From Scolanthus callimorphus (Eukaryota > Cnidaria > Anthozoa > Actiniaria > Edwardsiidae), in NCBI GenBank assembly GCA_033964015.1, contig CM066912.1, positions 15,163,399 through 15,227,398 on the forward strand: 64,000 nt of DNA. Direction: 5' to 3'. Below, in pieces: positions 31,779 through 42,428 of the stretch. The position numbers were made by a program, and so were the translations under genes. The notes under the pieces were generated by a model, which saw nothing but the letters and a program-made list of their open reading frames with translations, was not told the origin of the DNA and did not search any database. The number at the start of each line of letters is the position of its first letter. The first letter of the stretch is position 1.

Positions 31779-33383
31779 GGTGGCTCCCGAGTATTTATTG
31801 CAGAAATAGACCTCAACTTCTAGCGTATGTTTGACCCTGAAAAAATATTCTGATTTCCATAATTGTTCTCACAGAGCTTAAGCAACCTCTGCACTACCAA
31901 ATGGTGTAGTTCATTGATATATTAAGCTCGTCTGTTAAGGATATTTTAAATTTTCCAAAGGAGGTGTTTTTAGAATAATTGGTATAACTTGAAAATTCGA
32001 CCGTGAATGATCTTATTACCAGCTAAAATCGCATCTATAGTAATAAGGGTTTACTCAGAGAAATGCCCAGGTCAGCTTTCCCCATGCGATTTAAGTTGTA
32101 AACGATGTAATAATTTTACCTCTAAAAATGTCTTATTCCTATTCTGTTTAGTGTGCCGAGCGCGGATACCAGAAAAGTGCGGGAGCTGTACAGGATTATA
32201 TAGGCTAATGTTCACTCTTAATTATATAAAAGAGAAAATAGAATCGAGTATCTACAGAAAGCGATATTTAATAAACGAATGAGAGCAACGTCTTGTCCAG
32301 AATGTGCTGTTGCTATAATATTCAATTCGAGCTCGAAATACCTATATTGCTGGAATTGTTTCGCAAGTTTCTTTCGTGAGAGGTAGAGTACAACCAACTG
32401 AGAAGACTTACCAAGTTTGGGCTCGTCTTTCCAATACATTATCCAAAAGGAGTTAGTATTTCGTCGCTCCAACACACCGCCAAGAAAACCCATATGTTTA
32501 TGAACTCAGCGTTCTCGTCTCAGTGCACATGGTACTTCACGTGCGACGCTTTCTCGACCCGCGGGATCGGAAAAGCTACCGGATATTAACTTGTCTTACT
32601 TTGGGACTAGGGAAGCGTCGCACGTGAAGCATTTAGCGAAGTTCACTGAGGCGAGAACACTGCGCTCATAACATGTGGGTTTTCTTGGCGTTTGTGTTGG
32701 AGCAACGAAACACTGACTCCTTTTGGATAATGTTTCTCAACATAGTATGGAAAGACGAGCCCAAACTTGGCAAGTCTTCTCAGTTAGTTGTACTCTACCT
32801 CTCACGAAAGAAACTTATGAAACAATTCCAGCTATTTAGTTATTTCGAGCTCGAATTGAATATTATAGCAACAGCACATTCTGGACAAGAAGCTGCTCTC
32901 ATTCGTTTATTAAATACCGCTTTCTGTAGATACTCGATTCTATTTTCTCTTTTATATAATTAAGAGTGAACATTAGCCGATATAATCCTGAAGAGCTCCC
33001 GTACTTTTCTGGTATCCGCGCTCGGCACCCTAAACAGAAGTGAAATAAGACAAATTAGAGGTAAAATTATTACATCGTTTACAACTTAAATCGCATGGGA
33101 AAAGCTGACCTGGGCATTTCTCTGAGTAAACCCTTATTACTATAGATGCGATTTTAGCTGGTAATAAGATCATTCACGGTCGAATTTTCAAGTTATACCA
33201 ATTATTTTAAAAACACCTCCTTTGCAAAATTTAAAATATCCCAAACAGAAGAGCGTAATATATCCAATGAACTACACCATTTGGTAGTGCAGAGGTTGCT
33301 TTAGCTCTGTGAGAACAATTATGGAAATCAAACATACGCTAGAAGTTGAGGTCTATTTCTCCAATAAATACTCGGGAGCCGCC
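31779..33383. mobile_element. Long foldback element, 1.6 kb, TTAA target site
   Basis: The two arms (31779-32515 and about 32659-33383) are inverted copies over more than 700 bp. The ends read GGTGGCTCCCGAGTATTTAT and its inverse, directly flanked by TTAA (31775-31778 and 33384-33387). The loop near 32516-32658 carries its own smaller inverse (TTCACGTGCGACGCTTT / AAGCGTCGCACGTGAA). A TTAA target fits piggyBac or Kolobok. There is no transposase frame; the 87-96-codon open frames are mirror images of one another in the arms. Confidence 0.85.
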
Positions 33384-33399
33384 TTAAGGCAGTATCTTG

Positions 33400-34057
33400 A
33401 TGGTCAACTAGCCTGTCAGAAGTTTGAACCCCTAAAAAATACCCGCCGATTTTTCAAACCCTAAAAAAATACCTGGTAGAATTTTCAACCCCCCCCCCCC
33501 CCCCCCCAAAAAAAAAAAAAAAAAAAAAAAACTTAGTAGCCAATGTACCACGCCAATGTACCACGTAGTTACCTTGATTTTTCCACTTTTCCCTCTTACT
33601 TAAATAGTCGCCATTTTGAATGTCAATTTCTACTCACAGGGGAGGGGTGCGCAGATTTGTCACTTAAGCATTCTACCTGACATAACAAACAAACAACAAA
33701 ACAAAAACAAACAAAACAAACAACAACACTTTATTGCACAATAAACTTAAATACATTTTGAAAGCTGAACGCGAAAAATAGCTCAAAAGCTAATCGAGGC
33801 GGGAAGCTACTTTAACTATATATAGTTGTTGTTTTTAAGAAAAGAGAAAAAAAGCGAAAAAGGCTTTTTTTAAATGCCTGATAGTTCTAAAAATTTCGTG
33901 GCTACCCCTATATTTTTTTAAATCAATCGAAAATATGAATCCTCTGCAGCGTATTTGCAATTTTTTAACGTGCGAAAAATATGCTGAGGCTATTTTTTAA
34001 CGGATAAAGTAGCGGGTGTCAGGGTAGATTTTGGGTCTTTAGTAGAAATTAAAATAC
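33400..34057. other. Low-complexity and retroelement-tail text, no gene
   Basis: CCCTAAAAAATACC repeats at 33428-33480, a C run and an A run at 33489-33530, and an (AACAAAC)n stretch with ACTTTATTGCACAATAAA at 33680-33750 that looks like a minus-oriented LINE 3' end. Confidence 0.5.
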
Positions 34058-36406
34058 CTTTAAGAGCGCCTGTCTGTAAATATCACAGATCGGCGTCAAA
34101 ATGCGAAATTACAAAATCGCTCAAATTTGGTCAAAAGTTAGGCCTACATGAAGGATTTATGCTGTAAAAATTTCAGGTCGATCAGATAAATATTTTTCGG
34201 GAACGACGACGGAAGTGATTTTCCCGAGCAAACTCGCTATTTCGGAGCATGTTTCGCCTAATTCAAAAGATCGCGAAAAACTCCTATACGTGCGAAATGG
34301 ACCCAAGTAATAAACACAGATCCTTAAACACGACAAGATAAGTTTTCATTCAAGTGGTTTGTCAACCATTTCCGTTAAAAAGTAAATATTTATTGATTTT
34401 TGAATAATTATCATTTTTTTCGTGTATGTTATCAAGGCTCAAATCGATGGCTAATATCTCCGATGAGACGTGGAATTTCTCTAATATTTAATATCCCGGG
34501 AAGAGATCTATCCTTCTTCTTCTGATTTATCAAATAAAATTTTGAGGCAATTAAAATCCCGAACTTTCACAGCGCGAAAATTGACCTCTATTGATTTACC
34601 GATAATAGCACACATTCCAGGCACTTCATGTCACGAACTTTCAAAACATTCACTCACCTGGCAAAGAATCCAGTAATCCACAGCAAATGAACTCCCTCAG
34701 TTCCCGAGTAATAGTCTTGCGTGTTGTTTAGAAGGTGCTTTGAGTCAATTCACTCCAAAATCGTTTCATTCTTGGCAGTATTCCTTCGTTATCCCAAAGT
34801 AAACAGCCGAATTCGCAAGCAAACAGCAGCGGCTTGTGAGATTCTCCATTTATGCCGAATCAATCCAAATTCATCCAGCTATTTACATTTCAAGGAAGCA
34901 AATAACCCATGTAAATCCTCGGTCGTACGTTATATCCGAGCACTTCATGAAAACCAAGTAAAAATTAGCGCGACATTCACGCGGTGCGAAGTTCAAGCAC
35001 AAGGCTCATGTGCGCGGAATTACTGTTAAAAACGTAACTTTTCGAGGAGAAATATATTCCAACACTTGAAATAAAATTAAAACTAATTGCTCCTTGCTTA
35101 TGAGGTGATTGCCTTGTCTTGTTTCCTGGGAAATGAAGGGAATGAAGCCCTTTCAAGCGCGAAATCCAATGTTGTTATCTACACTCAAAAGCCTGTGACG
35201 TCATAGCCAGGCAAAGCGTGACAGGCCCGGAGAAGCCAGTACAGGGCTCGTCACGCACTTCAGTTGACAGTCGAAGAAGGAACATGGTTACTTGAACTTC
35301 GCACCGAGTGAACGTCGCGCTAAGTTTTTACTTTATTTTAATGAACTGCTGCGATATAACATACTACCGAGGATTTACAACGGTTATTTGCTTCTGTGGA
35401 GTGTAAATAGCTGGATAAATTTGGATAGATTCGGCATAAATGCTGCTGTTTGCTTGAGAATCCTGCTTTCGCACCGCGTGCGTGAATGTCCCGCTAATTT
35501 TTACTTGGTTTTCATGAAGTGCTCGGATATAACGTACGGCCGAAGATTTACAAGGGTTATTTGCTTCCTTGAAATGTAAATAGCTGGATGAATTGGATAG
35601 ATTCGGCATAAATGGAGAATCCTACAAGCCACTGGTGTTTGCTTGCGAATTCAGCTGTTTACTTTGGGATAACGAAGGAATGCTGCCAAGAATGAAACGA
35701 TTTTGGAGTGAATTGACTCAAAGCACCTTCTAAACAACACGCAAGACTATTACTCGGGAACTGAGGGAGTTCATTTGCTGTGGATTACTGGATTCTTTGC
35801 CAGGTGAGTGAATGTTTTGAAAGTTCGTGACATGAAGTGCCTGGAATGTGTCCTATTATCGGTAAATCAATAGAGGTCAATTTCCGCGCTGTGAAAGTTC
35901 GGGATTTTAATTGCCTCAAAATTTTATTTGATAAATCAGAAGAAGAAGGATAGATCTTTTCCCGGGATATTAAATATTTGAGAAATTCCACGTCTCATCG
36001 GAGATATTAGCCATCGATTTGAGCCTTGATAAAATAGACGAAAAAAAATGATAATTATCCAAAAATCAATAAAATATTTATTTTTTAACGGAAATGGTTG
36101 ACAAACCACTTGAATGAAAGGTTATCTTGTCGTGTTTAAGGATCTGTGTTTATTACTTGGGTCCATTTAGCAGGTATAGGAGTTTTTCGCGATCTTTTGA
36201 ATTAGGTGAAACATGCCCCGAAATAGCGAGTTTGCTCGGGAAAATCACTTCCGTCGTCGTTCCCGAAAAATATTTATCTGATCGACCTGAAATTTTAACA
36301 GCATAAATCCTTCACGTAGGCCTAACTTTTGACCAAATTTGAGCGATTTTGTAATTTCGCATTTTGACGCCGATCGGTGATATTTACAGACAGGCGCTCT
36401 TAAAAG
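34058..36406. mobile_element. Long palindrome, 2.35 kb
   Basis: The left arm (34058-35000) is the inverse of the right arm (35291-36406). Shared blocks include AAGAGCGCCTGTCTGTAAAT, ATCCGAGCACTTCATGAAAA and GAGTCAATTCACTCCAAAA. The right arm is longer because about 170 bp near its inner end is tandemly repeated (35292-35460 and about 35470-35620). The spacer 35001-35290 is unique and contains GTGACGTCATAG. Outer ends are ragged and no target duplication was found. The open frames in both arms are mirror images of each other. Confidence 0.82.
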
Positions 36407-37726
36407 CCATTTATTTGTTATGGAATCCAACAAATGTCATAACAGCTGCTGATTTTACGAGCGAAAGTAGAATTTAAATAAAACTATCGAGAAAAAAATT
36501 GTTTTTCGTAATTTCTAAAAAAACGATAATTCTGCTTTTTTAGGGTGTTCGGGATGGGTTATCTCGAAAACTTGCGTGGTTACCCTACCTTTTTTTTATT
36601 GGAAATGGATAGCCTTTCACGTTACCTTTCAATGCCACATAGTCATTAAGTGCGAAAATAATACTCGTTTTTGTAGGCACCGTCCTTAATTCTATAATTC
36701 AGAGAAAGGCCAAAACACAGTTGAAAGTCTGATCATCTTTTCGTTGCACTTAATAGGACATTTTTTATTTATACTGATGTGATACCGGAATTGGTTTTAT
36801 CAGTCAATAAAGTAGATGTAGATGTAGAAGAGATCGTCCATGCAGTCATTGAAAGTCGGGTAAACGGGTGAAAACATTCTTACCACAAGTTACCACCATT
36901 TTTTACCACCATTTCATTAGCACGTTAGCTTTCACACAAGGTTAATTCCTTATCTCCACTCTTACCACAAGTGTCTTGCAGTTTTAGGCCATTAAGCTTT
37001 AATTCGCCCATTTAACTCAGGAAAATAAGTTTACCGAATGTTTGTCCAACTGCAGCGAACAGTGAGTATCATATCCGTGACTTAAGATCGCAAACAAAGC
37101 TATTCCATGTCCAAATCGTGTTTTGAGTTTCTGCAAGACTGACAAACGTTTTTAGTTCCTGTGAATTCAGCTTATTTCCTGACACTCTGGTATTCAGTAG
37201 AGAAGTAGAACATGTGTGTTTTAACAGAATTGCAGCCTGTAATTTTTCCTCGTGTGTAGTAGGAACTTGTGTAGAAAATCAACTTCACTAATCTTACCGC
37301 TTCGTGTCACGTGTAGGCTCGTGTCACGTGTAGGTCATGAATCACAATAGAAACGTTGAAACTTGTTTATTTCCGCTTTCTGTGAAGTAAAGTGACTGTG
37401 ATTTCCGGTAATTTGAGATTCAATTAAACATAGACGAGATCCAAAAATAGTCTTATGTTTGACTATACCGCGCACGGTGTCGACGCTGGTGACGGCGAGA
37501 CGTTGTTTTGTCGTTCATGGTACGGCGGAGACTGTGATTCACAAAATGATAGTTGTAATCCATCAGCTGAGGAAAGCCGAATATTTGTGTTTATGGCTCG
37601 CTCAAGGGGAATAAACGAGACCGTTTCCTTTTTTTTCTGCTCTGATATGCTTTACTCAGCTTTTTCCCGGTCGCTGTTTCTAGCTCTGGTGCTTCCCTTG
37701 GCGTTTCTTTCTGCTTTTCTGATAAT
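36407..37726. other. No gene recognised
   Basis: A SINE 3' fragment is at 36906-36958 and a GTAGATGTAGATGTAGA tail at about 36812-36828. A frame at 37455-37772 (105 codons, with a hydrophobic end) overlaps the type II element end and has no domain. Confidence 0.45.
36906..36958 (+). mobile_element. Truncated SINE 3' end
   Basis: TTTCATTAGCACGTTAGCTT and the following CACACAAGGTTAATTCC match the tail of the SINEs at 3.0-4.2 kb, in opposite orientation and without the tRNA-like head. Confidence 0.75.
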
Positions 37727-39205
37727 AGCGGAGCTCCTTAGCGGCCGAAGGCCGCAGAGCGGAGCACAATAGGTATCGCATGAAGAATACAATCGCTCAA
37801 AGTAGAACTCAGGTATACGTTCGACTTCATTTTTCATGGTTCAGCGGTATTCCCATTCTAGTATTGCAGGCGCATGTCTGCGTGCGTGCCCCACCACAGG
37901 TAAACCAATACCCTTCTCCGTTAATATATAGATTTAGCCACTGGCTGAAAGCGGAGCTCCCGGTTACATATTTTTACTGTGTTAATGAGACAAAAAGGTT
38001 GCCATTGAACAAAGATCGCCTGTCACCGTCATACCACGTGACTAAGCACTTGCACCCCCCTCGCCAGTTAGATAATTTCACTCAAGTTTGGCCGTCTGCC
38101 TGATGTTCATCCCTTCAGGAGACATCTTCTTTTTCTCTTGCAATGACGTCATACCAAGTGACCACACAGTAGCACCCCCTTAACTCTTAGACAACTTCAC
38201 CCAAGTTTGGTTGTCTGAGGTTCATCCCTTCCCGAGATATATTCTTTTCCTTCTTCGATGACGTAATCGATGACGTCATACCACGTGACCACGCATTTGC
38301 ACCCCCCTTGCCACTTAGACAACATCACCCAAGTTTGGCTGTCCGAGGCTTATTCCTTTCCGATATATATTCTTTTCCTCTTATGATGACCTCATCGATG
38401 ACGTAATACCACGTGACCACGTAATTGCACCCCCCTTGCAACTTAGACAACATCACCCAAGTTTGGCTGTCTGAGGTTCATCCCTTCCCGAGATATATTC
38501 TTTTTCTCCTGTGATGACGTCATACCACGTGACCACGCATTTGCACCCCCCTTGCCACTTAGACAACTTCTCCCAAGTTTGGTTGTCTGAGGCTCATCCC
38601 TTCCCGATATATTTTCTCTTTCTCCTATGATGACGCCATCGATGACGTAATACCACGTGACCATGCATTTGCACCCCCCTTGCAACTTAGACAACTTCAC
38701 CCAAGTTTGGTTGTCTGAGGTTCATCCCTTCCGGAGATATATTCTTTTCTGCTATGATGACGTCATCGATGACGTAATACCACGTGACGATGCATTTGCA
38801 CCCCCCTTGCAACTTAGACAACTTCACCCAAGTTTGGTTGTCTGAGGTTCATCCCTTCCGGAGATATATTCTTTTTCTGCTATGATGACGTCATCGATGA
38901 CGTCATATTCCATGCACCCCCCTTGCCACTAACACATCTCACCCCCCTCCCCCACCCAAGTTTGGTTGTCTGGGCTTCATCCCTTCCTGAGATATGATTA
39001 ATACTCGGTGAAAAGGGTCTTGGTTTACCTGTGGTGGGGCACGCACGCAGACACGCGCCTGCGATACCAGAATGGGAATACCGCTAAACCATGAAAAATG
39101 AAGTCGATCGTATACCTGAGTTTCACTTTGAGCTATTGTATTCTTCCCGCGATACCTATGGTGCTCCGCTCTGCGGCCTTCGGCCGCTTAGGAGCTCCGC
39201 TATTA
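37727..39205. mobile_element. TIR element with GC-hairpin ends, carrying a CRE array
   Basis: The left end (37727-37915) and right end (39013-39205) are inverted over about 185 bp. They begin ATAGCGGAGCTCCTTAGCGG and include the stem GCGGCC-GAA-GGCCGC, GGTATCGC, a shared CCCATTCTAGTATTGCAGGCG-like block and GTGCGTGCCCCACCACAGG. The middle is the CRE/E-box array (38000-39000). A type I hairpin end also lies inside the left arm (37922-37966), so two kinds of terminus are nested here. Confidence 0.75.
38000..39000. repeat. CRE/E-box tandem array, about 8 units
   Basis: Units of roughly 115-130 bp contain CCAAGTTTGGTTGTCTGAGG, GATGACGTCATCGATGACG and ACCACGTGACCACG. Orientation is opposite to the arrays at 1.0-1.7 and 40.8-41.8 kb. 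Confidence 0.9.
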
Positions 39206-39213
39206 ACCATATC

Positions 39214-40762
39214 CAGAAGCTCATAAGTAGGAGCGTGCATCCCACGTAATGGGTGGGTCTCACATGTGTTTTATAGCTTGAGCTATTTTTAGAATCAGTT
39301 GCGCGGGAAAAATTAGCCAATCAGAATTCTTCCTTACATAGTGACGTCACCGTCACGCGTCAGAGCTCTGCTTTTAGCCAGTGGCTAAATCTATTTTTAC
39401 TTGCAGCTCTTTTCGAGATGGAAAACCGAGTGAAATTGTTATCTCGTTGCATGGTTTCTGACTGTACAAGTTGAGTAAACTAAAACAGATAACAGATGGC
39501 TTCAGACATCAAGAAAAATTACTTGAAAACAATCTAAACGACTAAGGGAAAGCAGAAAAGAACCGCGGCCTCGCCACTTCTTCTCACGGTTCTCGCACAG
39601 CGAAAGTTCATGAAGGACTATAAATTTATGCACTAAGCTGATAAATCTGGTGGCTACGGATGGATTAGGGAAGCATAAAGGATTTACAACGAAGTACCAA
39701 GACTATGAGGATGATTTGATTTCTAATTTGGTACACTGACAGATGAACTCGCTACATACAACGATCCAAGCAGGAAGGCGAGAATGAAAGTTTGTCAAAA
39801 ACTTTACAACGTGTTCGCCGAAAAAAACTGAACACATATACTTACAACTCGGTAAGCCGGGACTATGAACTTTTTCAATTCCTAAGTCGATATGGACGTT
39901 TTTAGTTTCTTCTTTTTGTTTTCATTTGTGTGAAATTCTTTTTTTGATGCACGAAATTTGTCAAGTTTGTTTTTTGTTTGCGAGAACTGGAGTCGGTGGT
40001 ATAAGGACGTAGTAGCGTTGAACTTGTACTTGAACTTCTTGAATGAAGCACGACTTGAAAGAGTTTGATCAGGCGTTTATTAAAAGGTATACTTTATAAA
40101 CGACAGAAGTTTATTGCTTACATTCTATAAACTATTTGAAAACAAAATGAATGGTACCGGTGCGAAAGGTGTAGGCACTGCATGATGGCACTCTGCGAAT
40201 CGACAGGAAACTCGAGGAAACAGCAATCGTTTTCTAAAATTGTCGGCCAACATGTGCCAACGGAGCACTGCTTTGATTTCCGTGAAATACATGGCAGCCG
40301 AGGATGGCATCTGCTTAACAACCAGTCAGTCTGAGGGCAGAAGTTAGCTTACTAAGTTGTCGATGTTCCTCTTGTAGCGTACTGCTTTGGTCTTTTTATT
40401 TTGCCTATTCATTTGCTGTTCGCTAACAATCATAACAATTTTTAGCACTTCGTGGATATGTACGCCTGCTAGCTTGGCACTTCATCGTGTGCTTTGCTAT
40501 TTTTGCACACTGGATCTAAATCACTAGAACTAGTAAAATATTTGCTTCATTTTTTGGCAAAGGGATAAAGTAAAAGCCGTTCTTGTCGGTCGTGTCAGAG
40601 GAAGATTTCGTATTTCGTGCGCCTGCTGCGTGTATGACGTAATTTGTTTACTTCTCTCTGACTGGTTGATTTTTCGCGCGAAAATCTAAAAATAGCCCAA
40701 GCTATAAAACACATGTGAGAACCCCCCAATAGGGGATGCACGCTCCTACTTATGAGCTTCTG
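39214..40762. mobile_element. TIR DNA transposon, non-autonomous, copy 2 (7-bp TSD)
   Basis: Ends match copy 1 at 2245-5019 (CAGAAGCTCATAAGTAGGAG and inverse). The flanking 7-bp direct repeat is CCATATC (39207-39213 and 40763-40769), different from the GCAACTC of copy 1, so both are genuine independent insertions. The interior (about 39807-40442) differs from copy 1. No transposase frame. NF-Y box AGCCAATCAG at 39315-39324. Confidence 0.9.
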
Positions 40763-40764
40763 CC

Positions 40765-41830
40765 ATATCTCAGGAAGGCATGAAGCTCAGACAACCAAAC
40801 TTGGGTGGGGGGAGGAGGGAAGTTGTGTCAGGTGGTAAGCGGGGTGCAACTGCATGGTCACGTGGTATGGCGTCATCGATGACGTCATCATAGGAAAAAA
40901 AGAGTATATCTCGGGAGGAGTATATCTCGGGAAGGGATAAACCTCGGACAACCAAACTAGGTGAAGTTGTCTAAGTGGCATTAGTATAAACCAACTAATG
41001 GTCTATTACAAATCCTGCATTCTGATTGGCTGAGCTACTAATGGTCTATTAGTGATAGACCGTGCCTGGCAAAACCACCACCTTTCTTTGCAAGAAAACT
41101 TGATTTTTCAACATAAAATAATGGAATTCATTGCCAAAACTGATCAACTAGTTGGTTTATACTAAAACAATTAGACCTCTCGTCCTCATGTGCTATGATA
41201 TCAATAGACCATTCGGCCTTCGGCCTCATGGTCTATTCATCATAGCACATTCGGCCTCGGGGTCTAATTGTTAAATAGAGGTGCAACTGCATGATCACGT
41301 GGTATGACGTCATCGATGACGTCATCATAGGAAAAAAAGAGTATATCTCGGGAAGGGATGAACCTCAGACAACCAAACTTGGGCGAAGTGGTCTAAGTGG
41401 CAATGGCAATGGCATGGTCACGTGGGTTGACGTCATCGATGACGTCATCACAGGAGAAAAAGAATATATTTCGAGAAGGGATGAACCTCAGACAACCAAA
41501 CATGTGTGAAGTTGTCTAAGTGGCAATGGAGGTGCAACTGCATGGTCACGTAGTATGACGTCATCAACGACGTCATCACAGGAGAAAAAGAATATATTTC
41601 GGGAAGGGATGAACCTCAGACAACCAAACATGTGTGAAGTTGTCTATGTAACAAAGGGGAGCAACTGTGTGGCCACGTAATATGACGTCATCGATGACGT
41701 CATCAAACGAGAAAAGGCTTATATCTTTCGAAGTCATCAATGACGTCATCATAGGAGAAAAATAATATATATTTCGGGAAGGGGGGTGTAAGTGCTTAGC
41801 CACGTGGTATGATAGACTATCTATGAACAA
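40765..41830. repeat. CRE/E-box tandem array, interrupted
   Basis: Around six units with TCACGTGGTATG and TGACGTCATCGATGACGTCA. Interrupted at 40981-41277 by a twin-hairpin element, after which the unit resumes at GAGGTGCAACTGCATG. Confidence 0.88.
40981..41277 (+). mobile_element. Twin-hairpin element with NF-Y box, 297 bp
   Basis: Inserted in a CRE unit, so both edges are clear. Hairpin 1: TTAGTATAAACCAACTA against TAGTTGGTTTATACTAA. Its loop holds AATCCTGCATTCTGATTGGC (NF-Y box at 41022-41031). Hairpin 2: CAATTAGACC...TGTGCTATGAT...ATAGACCAT against ATGGTCTAT...ATCATAGCACA...GGTCTAATTG. The element ends TTAAATA. No target duplication is evident when compared with the uninterrupted unit at about 41515-41535. 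Confidence 0.78.
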
Positions 41831-41867
41831 TGGCAAACTTTTTTCTCATTAACTTAGAAAACTATAA

Positions 41868-41911
41868 CCGGGAGCTCCGCTTTTAGCCAGTGGCTAAATC
41901 TATATATTACG
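41868..41911. repeat. Type I hairpin end (right)
   Basis: ACCGGGAGCTCCGC, then TTTAGCCAGTGGCTAAA and TCTATATATTA, identical in layout to 5887-5931. Confidence 0.8.
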
Positions 41912-42213
41912 ACATTTAATTGTTTGTATTCCACGGCTTTCTCTTCACGTTTATAGCATGGTACTCCAGTTAGGTGTCTTTTCTAGTCCTTGAAACTCCG
42001 ATTGGGAGAATCTTGGGAGCAAGCCAATAAAACTGTCCCGAGAATGTGTTCCTACTGCACTGTACATCGCTTTCACGTAAATTTTCAGTGACCACGGACA
42101 TGTTGCACATCCGGGACTTGCGAGACGTCCAAAATTCGGATCGATCCCTAGCACATTGCACAGGTTACCCTATACTACGAAATGCTACATTTACATTTTG
42201 ACGCTGTTTTCCT

Positions 42214-42258
42214 AGGTATGGTGCTCCGCTCTGCCGCCGCAAGGAGCTCCGCTATCAA
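42214..42258. mobile_element. Type II GC-hairpin end next to the pentraxin exon
   Basis: TATGGTGCTCCGCTCTGC, then CGCCGCAAGGAGCTCCGC and TATCA, the inverse of the 37727 terminus with a shortened stem. It ends about 44 bp upstream of the exon at 42302. The sequence between (TTGTTCCTTTGTTTTCGGACAG) is a normal polypyrimidine tract, so the insertion spared the acceptor. Confidence 0.65.
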
Positions 42259-42301
42259 TTGGCATAGAAAAATGTCAACTTGTTCCTTTGTTTTCGGACA
42301 G

Positions 42302-42428
42302 ATTGCTGATGCTCACGTGATTACTCGTTCAGCTACAAACACTACATGCGACGAAGACAGCAATGTTTATGACGAACTCCAGAACATATGTACAATACCG
42401 TGCCACCAGGCATGCGACCCCCTTGCCG
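42302..42428 (+). CDS. Pentraxin-domain protein, Cys-rich exon 1
   Basis: The acceptor (CTTTGTTTTCGGACAG) puts the exon in phase 0, and the donor GTTAGT starts at 42429 (phase 1; weaker than consensus). It encodes about 42 residues with four cysteines (NTTCDEDSNVYDELQNICTI, then PCHQACDPLAG). If unspliced the frame would stop at once (GGT TAG). There is no signal peptide in this exon, so upstream exons are needed. Its phase fits the orphan donor at 7979 on the same strand, which suggests these are the next exons of the FAMeT-like gene. An independent gene with an unseen first exon is the alternative. Confidence 0.7.

Larger units (their letters stand above)
37922..41911. mobile_element. Composite CRE-array element between inverted type I ends
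   Basis: The left end TATAGATTTAGCCACTGGCT followed by GAAAGCGGAGCTCCCGGTTA is inverted at 41868-41911. CRE arrays lie inside each end in opposite orientation (38.0-39.0 and 40.77-41.83 kb). The centre was later entered by the 7-bp-TSD transposon (39214-40762) and the right array by a twin-hairpin element (40981-41277). Hairpin ends plus a tandem-repeat core resemble the layout known for Helentron-associated interspersed elements (HINE/DINE); this link is an inference. Confidence 0.6.

Noticed and set aside
32218..32963. Two homologous 91-96-codon proteins
   Set aside because: They are mirror images in the two arms of the foldback element; the similarity comes from the inverted repeat itself.
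34721..35609. Open frames sharing KEANNPCKSS-like text on both strands
   Set aside because: They lie in the arms of the 2.35-kb palindrome and have no start, splice or domain support.
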